Of a DNA stretch of 5,196 bases, positions 1 to 5,196 are shown one piece after another. The position numbers and the translations under genes are program-made. Below the pieces are notes generated by a model. That model did no database searches. It saw only the letters and a list, made by a program, of their open reading frames with translations, and was not told the origin of the DNA. The stretch is taken from assembly GCA_002708885.1 (NCBI GenBank), contig PAPL01000060.1:7302-12497 (forward strand), given 5' to 3'. The DNA comes from Verrucomicrobiales bacterium (lineage in GTDB: Bacteria; Verrucomicrobiota; Verrucomicrobiia; Verrucomicrobiales; DEV007). Position 1 is the first letter of the stretch; every line of letters begins with the position of its first letter.

Positions 1-687
1 ACTGAAATAGATATGGTTTATAGGTCTGAAATCACTGAATCTGCCATTGACGCCGCAGACCTCGTCATTAGCGTTGGTGGGGATGGCACTTTCTTGGAAG
101 CTTCCCACTACATCTCAGACAACACTCCAATACTAGGAGTAAATTCTGATCCACTCAGAAGTGTAGGATTCTTCTGCTCATGCACGAAGGAAAATTTTGA
201 AGAATTATTCAATGACTTAAATAATGGCCCAAGAACAAATTTATCGCGCATCTCAATGAAAATAGACGGACTCACAACTGGTCCGCCTGTGCTGAACGAT
301 ATATTGTTTGCTAATCCCAACCCCGCCGCAACGACTCGATACGAAGTCGAAGGGGAATCGTACCGTAACAGCGGGATGCTCGTATCAACCGCTGCAGGAT
401 CAACCGCATGGTCCTTCCAAGAAGGGCTTGACCCCTTACCTTTGACAAGTGATCGGTTTCAATTCATACACCGAGGCACGCGGGGTCCTGTTTCAGGGAT
501 TACATCCTCGATAAAAATTAATTCGCAAACTAGAAAAGGAAAACTATTTATTGATGGAGATCATTACTCTTTGCCATTATGCATTGGGCAATCAATAGAA
601 ATCAATGCTGGGCAATCAATTAATGTCATCGGGAATCTTGAGATAAAAAGATCTCAATTCATTCAACAAAATCTTAAAACCTCCTAA
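1..687 (+). CDS. nadK: NAD kinase, NADK2-like type (5'-partial)
   Basis: Predicted cytosolic enzyme that phosphorylates NAD with ATP to make NADP. The frame is open from base 1, and the first in-frame ATG (base 13) lies only about 20 residues before the GGDGT motif. That motif normally sits some 60 residues or more into the protein, so the true start is upstream of the window. Counting from that ATG, GGDGT is at residues 22-26, GVNSDPLRS at 42-50, LNDI (the usual LNE/LND substrate motif) at 94-97, the glycine-rich STAAGSTAWS at 125-134, and IDGD, where the usual C-terminal DGQ-like turn falls, at 180-183. The GVN-SDP-RS and GSTAWSF segments resemble mitochondrial NADK2 and plant NADK3 more than the common bacterial form (GINLGxLGFL and TGSTAYS). 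The stop lies one base before coaD, so the two genes are probably co-transcribed. The family call is secure; the NADK2-like subtype rests on remembered motifs. Confidence 0.88.
   Translation, partial: TEIDMVYRSEITESAIDAADLVISVGGDGTFLEASHYISDNTPILGVNSDPLRSVGFFCSCTKENFEELFNDLNNGPRTNLSRISMKIDGLTTGPPVLNDILFANPNPAATTRYEVEGESYRNSGMLVSTAAGSTAWSFQEGLDPLPLTSDRFQFIHRGTRGPVSGITSSIKINSQTRKGKLFIDGDHYSLPLCIGQSIEINAGQSINVIGNLEIKRSQFIQQNLKTS
585..620 (+). repeat. 12-bp direct repeat inside the NAD kinase gene
   Basis: The 12-mer TGGGCAATCAAT occurs at 585-596 and again at 609-620, exactly 24 bases (8 codons) apart and in frame. It encodes two copies of GQSI in the segment GQSIEINAGQSINV near the C-terminus of the kinase. 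The segment is no longer than the equivalent beta strands in other NAD kinases, so this need not be a recent insertion. The repeat is directly visible; any meaning is uncertain. Confidence 0.6.
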
Positions 688-688
688 A

Positions 689-1186
689 ATGTCCATCGCA
701 GAACGAAAAGCAGTTTACGCCGGAAGCTTTGATCCACTCACTAATGGACATTTATGGATGATTGAACAGGGACTTTCTCTTTTTGACCAATTAACCGTTG
801 CCATAGGAATAAACCCTGAAAAGAAATATACGTACGGAATAGAGCAACGATTGAAAATATTACAAGATACTCTGCCCAATAGTGATAATTTAGATATCGC
901 ATATTTCGAGAATATGTATCTCGTTGACTATGCAACTCAAATAGGAGCAAGTTATATTTTAAGGGGTATAAGATCGGCTCACGATTACGAGTTTGAAAGG
1001 GGCATGAGACACACAAATTCACAACTCAAAAAAGACATTACAACAGTATTCCTAATGCCTCCAAGAGACTTGGCAGAAGTGAGCAGTAGCATGGTCAAAG
1101 GTCTAATCGGCCCTGAGGGCTGGGAGGAACATGTGGCTAAAATGGTACCTCCTGCAGTATTTGATGTGATTCAAGCCCATCATTAA
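689..1186 (+). CDS. coaD: Phosphopantetheine adenylyltransferase (CoaD)
   Basis: Transfers AMP from ATP to 4'-phosphopantetheine to form dephospho-CoA, the penultimate step of CoA synthesis, in the cytosol. The 165-residue product is close to the usual length of about 160. It is a nucleotidyltransferase with a Rossmann fold: GSFDPLTNGH at residues 12-21 contains the T/HxGH motif (TNGH 18-21), Lys45 lies where E. coli Lys42 does, ILRGIR is at 90-95, and VSSSMVK at 131-137 is the ISSS-like phosphate-binding motif. Glu103 matches E. coli Glu99. Residues 104-150 are unusual: GMRHTN replaces the common LxxMNR-type segment, PRDLAEVSSS replaces the usual aromatic W/Y-SFISSS, and GPEGWEE follows. The catalytic residues remain, so it should be active. 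The start is the first ATG after the NAD kinase stop, with a single base between; it leaves a normal short N-terminus before the first strand. No Shine-Dalgarno sequence is present; the upstream bases read ACCTCCTAAA. Confidence 0.95.
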   Translation: MSIAERKAVYAGSFDPLTNGHLWMIEQGLSLFDQLTVAIGINPEKKYTYGIEQRLKILQDTLPNSDNLDIAYFENMYLVDYATQIGASYILRGIRSAHDYEFERGMRHTNSQLKKDITTVFLMPPRDLAEVSSSMVKGLIGPEGWEEHVAKMVPPAVFDVIQAHH

Positions 1187-1216
1187 TCACAAAAATTCAC
1201 TTTAAGAATCTAATTT

Positions 1217-1245
1217 TTGATGCAAATTAAGCGCCCAAATATATT
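1217..1245 (+). promoter_or_regulatory. Predicted sigma70-like promoter for the small basic protein
   Basis: A -35 box TTGATG (1217-1222, 4 of 6 matches to TTGACA) and a -10 box TATATT (1240-1245, 5 of 6 matches to TATAAT) are separated by exactly 17 bases. Transcription would start near 1252 and leave a leader of roughly 37 bases before the ATG at 1289. It lies in the gap after coaD, so the small gene can be expressed independently of the cofactor operon. It was found by eye in an AT-rich gap, so a chance match is possible. Confidence 0.5.
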
Positions 1246-1288
1246 TCAAGTACAACCCTAACGAGTAAAGCTAACCTCTCCCGATAAA

Positions 1289-1480
1289 ATGCGCGTAAAA
1301 AGAAAATACATGAAAACGCACCTTACCCGTCCCCGCAAGGGAGGGGCCGCAAAGCGCCGACGCCAAAATGACCAAAAGAAGAGATTAATTGCTCTTGGCG
1401 TTAGTGAAGAAAAGGTGATAAAAATGAGCCCAAGAGAAGTTCTTACGATGCTCAAATATCCCGCTAAGATTAAAGGGTAA
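1289..1480 (+). CDS. Small, highly basic protein of 63 residues
   Basis: The product has 21 Lys/Arg among 63 residues against only 4 acidic ones, a net charge near +17, and no signal peptide or membrane segment. Basic clusters fall at 2-9, 14-17, 22-25 (KRRR) and 30-32 (KKR). They are followed by a likely helical half with ALGVSEEKVIKMSPREV at 35-51, ending in a YPAKIKG tail. This fits a ribosome- or nucleic-acid-associated protein. It recalls the small basic proteins annotated in Verrucomicrobia and Chlamydiae, but I cannot confirm family membership. The Met at base 1289 is preferred because it is preceded by TAAA, like the other starts here; a second Met at 1310 would give a 56-residue form. 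A promoter-like sequence lies upstream, and a convergent gap with an inverted repeat follows. The opposite-strand frame over this gene is weaker. That it is a real gene is likely; its function is unknown. Confidence 0.75.
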   Translation: MRVKRKYMKTHLTRPRKGGAAKRRRQNDQKKRLIALGVSEEKVIKMSPREVLTMLKYPAKIKG

Positions 1481-1514
1481 TTTCTCTGAATCATTCTCAG
1501 CAGGACATTAATAA

Positions 1515-1543
1515 TGATTAGATTCGATTACAGGATCTAATCA
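1515..1543. terminator. Inverted repeat between convergent genes, possible two-way terminator
   Basis: TGATTAGAT (1515-1523) pairs perfectly with ATCTAATCA (1535-1543) around an 11-base loop. It sits between the stop of the small basic protein (1480) and the stop of the minus-strand gene (1569), the expected position for a shared terminator. The stem is AT-rich, and neither side has a strong T-run (ATTAAATTA on plus, TTATTAAT on minus). Intrinsic termination would therefore be weak. An overlapping 7-bp repeat, AATCATT (1489-1495) with AATGATT (1513-1519), could form an alternative hairpin. Confidence 0.4.
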
Positions 1544-1568
1544 ATTAAATTACAATAGAGTTTAGATA

Positions 1569-2615
1569 TTATTTGCCAGCGTCGGGATCGACTGGAGCTT
1601 GTAAAAGATCGGATAATTCTGCAGGCATATTGCTGGGGCTAATACCATTGAATAGTTTAGCTATTCCATGAGCTTCCTTCTGCATAACAAAATTCGTAGA
1701 AAAGTTTGGCATTCTTTTAATCAATCTCATTGATGCCATCATTGCCCTCAAGGCAAGCCCCCGCTCCTGACCATAATTTATTGTAAAGGCACGAGAATAG
1801 TCAGTAAGAGCCTTTGATCGCATCACACCTATCTCAATTGCAAGTTTCTGCCTCTGCTCAAGCGTTTCATCAGAATTAGGATCAAGCTCACTCAGTTCTG
1901 CATTAAGAACGTTGGCAAGTTCGTCCGTAGATTTTGCACGCAAAAAAGCAATTTGCGCCATGTGATGCACATTGATTTCAGCTTTTAAAGGCAGCTCATT
2001 GGGCGCAACAGTAAAATCCCCGACTCCAGGTATTTCAGACTCTTTAGTTTCATATGCCTCCATCATCAAATTTAATGGTTTCCACTTTCCTTCAGCCAAA
2101 TGTGACCATCCCTGAAAAAGTCTAATTTGATCCTGCCATTTAGATCCTAAATTTACTCTCTGAACCTTAAGATAAGGCTCCATCATCGAGCTAAATTTAC
2201 CTGTTCTCCTTAAGCACTCCATATAATAGAAAACTGCCAATGCTCCAATCGAATCCTTCATCAAAGGATGCTTCGACTCGGCTAACCCTTTATAGTCCTC
2301 CATTGCCTTTCCGAATGCTGCTGTGCCACCCGTATAATCATTACGATTCCATAGCTCCATAGCTTCTTTCCAATCATCGGGCTCCCTCCACGAAATTTCA
2401 TGAATGCTGGCCAGAGAATACCCAGCCGCTGCTGACCCATCTTCAAACTGGCTAACATATATATTGTTATCGTCAGCCTTTGTCACATATCCAGGAAAGT
2501 CCTGTTTGTTCTTACCCATTGTGAGAGTTGCAGCAATCGGTTTTGCTATAGAATCGACAGTAATTCCCGTAGCGATGCTAATTATAAATAAAAATGATTT
2601 AATGTAGCTTTTCAT
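1569..2615 (-). CDS. Exported protein with small beta module and TPR-like helical body, unknown function
   Basis: I do not recognise a named family. The 348-residue product begins with a clear Sec signal peptide: Lys2 and Lys6, a hydrophobic core over about residues 8-20, and likely cleavage after Ala24 (SIA) or Ala28/29. No lipobox Cys is present, so it is probably periplasmic rather than lipid-anchored. Residues 30-76 look beta-rich (GYVTKADDNNIYVSQ, then a turn leading to SIHEISW). Residues 82-180 are helical with TPR-like spacing (AMELWNRNDYTGGTAAFGKAM; AVFYYMECLRRTGKFSSM; RLFQGWSHLAEGKW). Residues 214-325 continue as long amphipathic helices, and the tail is rich in Pro and Asp. It follows the large TPR gene on the same strand by 52 bases, so the two are probably one operon and may work together in the envelope. 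The start is the Met heading the signal peptide, preceded by TAAA and without a Shine-Dalgarno sequence. An exported scaffold or assembly role is inference. Confidence 0.8.
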   Translation of the reverse strand: MKSYIKSFLFIISIATGITVDSIAKPIAATLTMGKNKQDFPGYVTKADDNNIYVSQFEDGSAAAGYSLASIHEISWREPDDWKEAMELWNRNDYTGGTAAFGKAMEDYKGLAESKHPLMKDSIGALAVFYYMECLRRTGKFSSMMEPYLKVQRVNLGSKWQDQIRLFQGWSHLAEGKWKPLNLMMEAYETKESEIPGVGDFTVAPNELPLKAEINVHHMAQIAFLRAKSTDELANVLNAELSELDPNSDETLEQRQKLAIEIGVMRSKALTDYSRAFTINYGQERGLALRAMMASMRLIKRMPNFSTNFVMQKEAHGIAKLFNGISPSNMPAELSDLLQAPVDPDAGK

Positions 2616-2667
2616 TTTAATGTTTTGGAAGAATACAATATTCAGGAACAGTCTAGTACTTTATTCA

Positions 2668-5196
2668 TCAGTTAGTATAAGGATCCTTCTCGTTCTCTTT
2701 ACGGAACTCACCCTCTAAGGTTACATAAATGGATCTCAAAATGGCTTTTTCAGTTTCATATTGGTCTAAATACTCAGCCCATTTAAATCCACTCACATAA
2801 GATAATTGGTAAGCTTTTTTCTTTTCACCAAGTTGTTGCTGGATTTCCGCAGCACGAGCAACGGCGGGTATTGCGTATTCTATTCTGGATCCATATCTTC
2901 CATAAACATTCACATAAGCACTCAACGCTTCAGGCAATTTGTTCTGCTTGTCCCGGGCCTCGCCTAATAGGTACCATGCTTCTGGACTTCTATTTCCACT
3001 GGCCCAGTTCTTATTAGATGTAAATTCCGACCATCTCTTTTCGGCCTCCGCCCATTGTTTTTTCCTCGAGTAATATGAGGCTCTCTCATAAGCTGATTCT
3101 GCGGCAATCTGGTTATCTCCGGTGTTCTGCAGAATCCAGTCAATATTTTTCAAAGCCAGTTCATGCTTACTGACATCGGTACTCTTCAGATGAATTTTAG
3201 CTAATGCATTGTATGCAAAGTCCTTAGCCTCTACTCCCGGCCTTTCTACAATTTCATTGAACCAAGGCACTGACTGGGCCGGATTAGTCTCCCTCAAAAA
3301 CCCTCCTATCCTCGCAAGAACATATGGAGCAAGAACCTTCTTGTCAAAACTTCTAAGTTCTGTGAACGCTGTGTTTATTTCAGCAGTGGCAATGGCAGGA
3401 TTATCCTTCTTAATTTTTTCTAATATATCTACTCGCGAAACCAAGAGCCAAGCCAGCACAGCCTGAGGTTGCCCGGGCTTGGTTGCCATCTCTTTCAACT
3501 TTTGAATCGTCTTTTCTTCGCCGAACAATTTAATCGACACATTTCCGTACGTGTTCACCGCTTTCTCTAAATCAGCATTCTCCTGACGACCCAGTTGATC
3601 AATTATACTTTCCATCTTATCCAAACCTTCCTGCCCCCTCCCGACAGACTCATGAATGAGCGCCTCTAATGCATTTGCAACTACCTGTGGCTCAAGAAAA
3701 TTGCCTGGATAGCTTGTAACAAATTCATCATAATAATCAGCAGCCTCCTTAAATTTCTCTTGAGAATTCGCCACGACCACGAGTTGACTTAAGGACTCAG
3801 CTGCTACCTGGTAGTGGCCTGATTTTTCAGCTGTGGACTTCCCTTTTACATAAGATTCCTGAGCAGCTGGCCATTCTTGCTGAGCCTGCAAAACATCACC
3901 ACGTAAATTCAAACTACGGTCATATATGTCACTTCCAGGATGTCGCTGCTCAATCTCATCTAGTTTTTCTAAGCACTTAGCCATTTCATCTGTAGCAAAA
4001 TGACAAGTGGCTCTGTCTAGGATAGCAAATGGCCTTAGGGAAGATTCAGGATAATCATTCAGCCATTTTTCAAGGAGCGGTGATGCTACAGCCCAATTAA
4101 GCAATTTGACTTTGTTAGCGCCTCGATAATAACTTGATTCTTCTAAGTATCCGCTCTTGGGATATTTGTTTACGTGCTGTTCAAGTATCTCATCTGCATC
4201 TTCATATTGCCCATCATAGTAATATGAACCTCCCAAGCAAAAAAGACATAGGTCTTGTTGTGGACTATCATCCGGCAATTTAGGTAAAATGCTCACAGCA
4301 ATTTCTATGCACCTCTCATAATCACCTCTCCGAAATAACTGCTCCATGAGCATGCTCTGCACTTCCGGTTCTAACTCGTGACCTGGATACTTTTTCAGAA
4401 AATTCATTCCATGATGTTGGGCTGAGAGAAGATCTCCAATCGAGAATGCACATCTAGTAGCATTATATACAAGGTCAGGGTGAAGATCTTTTTTCCCATC
4501 CAATGATCTGGCAATTGGATAATTTCTTGTCATGTAATCGAAGACCGCATATGCGGCTCGAAAGCTACCATTTTTTTCATAAATAAATGCCAGCAGTCTG
4601 AGAGCTGCGATATCAACAGTAGTTCCCCCAGAAACCTTAGCCTCATACTTATCAATCTCTTTCTGTATTTTGGCTCTAGTAGCGTCGCCTTTTTCAAATG
4701 ACATTCTGTCCTGAAGCTCGGAAATGACATCTTCAGTGCGCGGAACAAGTGTGAAGAACCTAAGAGCCAACGCATCAAGATTTTTCTCACCGCTCGAAGC
4801 GTCCTGAGCAAGCTTCAGTGTACGCTTATTAAACTTATACTGGTAGCTATCAAATGGGGAGAAACGAAGAGCCGCATCATTTTTATCCATAAATGCAATG
4901 CCATTGGCTGGAAGAGCCTTTTCTATCCACTGATTGGCAAGATCAAAGAATGCAAGGTGCAATAATCCTTTTTCTCTCTGCCTCAATTTAGCATGATTGT
5001 CATACACTATCTGAATCTTCTCAGTCGCTTCGGCAACATTGCCTAACTTCGCATGACAGATTCCCTGATTAATATAGAGCTCAGCCGCATTGAAGGTCCC
5101 CTTTTCAGGTTTCTGTTTTATAAATTCATCATATATTTTTAATGCACCTTTGTATTCTTCGGCTCCCTGTTCAGCCGTTCCCCACCGATACAACGC
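2668..5196 (-). CDS. Large TPR-repeat protein, probably envelope-associated (5'-partial)
   Basis: At least 842 residues, ending in a TGA stop. The frame runs off the window edge; the TTG at 5191-5193 is best read as an internal Leu (ALYRWGTAEQGAEEY) inside a repeat, not as a start. Counting from that Leu, tetratricopeptide-type helix pairs are visible at about 17-67, 195-226, 240-271, 277-307, 314-347, 351-384, 387-421, 425-451, 462-498, 699-730 and 737-769. Many end in the Y/H-P-G/x-S type turn (KYPG, KYPKS, DYPES, RHPGS, SYPGN) typical of TPRs in envelope proteins such as BamD and CpoB/YbgF. Residues 500-690 are helical with less regular repeats. There is no transmembrane segment in the visible part; whether it has a signal peptide cannot be seen. 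TPR arrays bind partner proteins, so a scaffold role is likely. The next gene, 52 bases on, is an exported TPR-like protein, the probable partner. In some Verrucomicrobia and Planctomycetes such TPR genes sit near ExbB/TolQ genes, but none is visible here. Confidence 0.85.
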   Translation of the reverse strand, partial: ALYRWGTAEQGAEEYKGALKIYDEFIKQKPEKGTFNAAELYINQGICHAKLGNVAEATEKIQIVYDNHAKLRQREKGLLHLAFFDLANQWIEKALPANGIAFMDKNDAALRFSPFDSYQYKFNKRTLKLAQDASSGEKNLDALALRFFTLVPRTEDVISELQDRMSFEKGDATRAKIQKEIDKYEAKVSGGTTVDIAALRLLAFIYEKNGSFRAAYAVFDYMTRNYPIARSLDGKKDLHPDLVYNATRCAFSIGDLLSAQHHGMNFLKKYPGHELEPEVQSMLMEQLFRRGDYERCIEIAVSILPKLPDDSPQQDLCLFCLGGSYYYDGQYEDADEILEQHVNKYPKSGYLEESSYYRGANKVKLLNWAVASPLLEKWLNDYPESSLRPFAILDRATCHFATDEMAKCLEKLDEIEQRHPGSDIYDRSLNLRGDVLQAQQEWPAAQESYVKGKSTAEKSGHYQVAAESLSQLVVVANSQEKFKEAADYYDEFVTSYPGNFLEPQVVANALEALIHESVGRGQEGLDKMESIIDQLGRQENADLEKAVNTYGNVSIKLFGEEKTIQKLKEMATKPGQPQAVLAWLLVSRVDILEKIKKDNPAIATAEINTAFTELRSFDKKVLAPYVLARIGGFLRETNPAQSVPWFNEIVERPGVEAKDFAYNALAKIHLKSTDVSKHELALKNIDWILQNTGDNQIAAESAYERASYYSRKKQWAEAEKRWSEFTSNKNWASGNRSPEAWYLLGEARDKQNKLPEALSAYVNVYGRYGSRIEYAIPAVARAAEIQQQLGEKKKAYQLSYVSGFKWAEYLDQYETEKAILRSIYVTLEGEFRKENEKDPYTN

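Noticed and set aside
741..1022. Minus-strand frame of 93 residues across coaD
   Set aside because: It is antisense to a clearly conserved enzyme, and its product shows no domain.
1190..1219. CAAAAATT (1190-1197) and AATTTTTG (1212-1219) as a terminator after coaD
   Set aside because: The stem has one G-C pair and seven A-T pairs around a 14-base loop, too weak for an intrinsic terminator. The right arm also overlaps the proposed -35 box.
1258..1494. Minus-strand frame of 78 residues opposite the small basic protein
   Set aside because: Its Arg- and Phe-rich composition is the mirror of the Lys/Arg codons on the plus strand. It overlaps the proposed gene fully and has no recognisable domain.
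2622..2640. GAATA-TTG-TATTC mini hairpin between the two minus-strand genes
   Set aside because: A 5-bp AT-rich stem without a T-run is too small to act as a terminator or processing site, and no convincing promoter lies in the 52-base gap.
4530..4811. Minus-strand frame of 93 residues inside the large TPR gene
   Set aside because: It lies in another frame of a strongly supported coding region, has unusual Leu/Arg/Met-rich composition and no family resemblance.
5191..5193. TTG as the true start of the large TPR protein
   Set aside because: It sits right at the window edge inside a repeat-like context (ALYRW), has no leader or signal peptide, and the frame stays open to base 5196. The gene almost certainly continues beyond the window.

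Overview
The window looks like ordinary bacterial chromosome, AT-leaning, with long reading frames and short intergenic gaps. Four features suggest a member of the Verrucomicrobiota or a neighbouring PVC lineage, possibly a marine one. These are an NADK2-like NAD kinase, a divergent CoaD, a tiny and extremely basic protein, and a tandem pair of exported-type TPR proteins. The taxonomic call comes from remembered family resemblance only and is moderate to low in confidence. No tRNA, rRNA, CRISPR array, insertion sequence or phage gene is visible.

Region 1 (1-1186, plus strand) is a two-gene cofactor operon. It holds the C-terminal part of an NAD kinase, whose start lies before the window, and then a complete phosphopantetheine adenylyltransferase (coaD). 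Only one base separates the stop of the first gene from the start of the second. Both enzymes use ATP to finish a core cofactor (NADP or CoA), so co-expression makes sense.

Region 2 (1187-1568) starts with a 102-base gap carrying a good sigma70-like promoter (-35 TTGATG, 17-base spacer, -10 TATATT). The promoter serves a 63-residue protein in which one third of residues are Lys or Arg, probably a nucleic-acid or ribosome-associated protein. After it comes an 88-base convergent gap with a 9-bp inverted repeat that may act as a weak two-way terminator.

Region 3 (1569-5196, minus strand) is a two-gene unit. Upstream is a large TPR-repeat protein of at least 842 residues, truncated by the window end. 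It is followed 52 bases later by a 348-residue protein with a signal peptide, a small beta-rich module and a helical TPR-like body. Together they look like a cell-envelope scaffold pair of unknown function.

All three visible start codons are preceded directly by TAAA and none has a Shine-Dalgarno sequence, which suggests SD-independent initiation. I found no clear undescribed system. The best leads are the small basic protein, the TPR pair, the NADK2-type kinase and the shared start-codon context.
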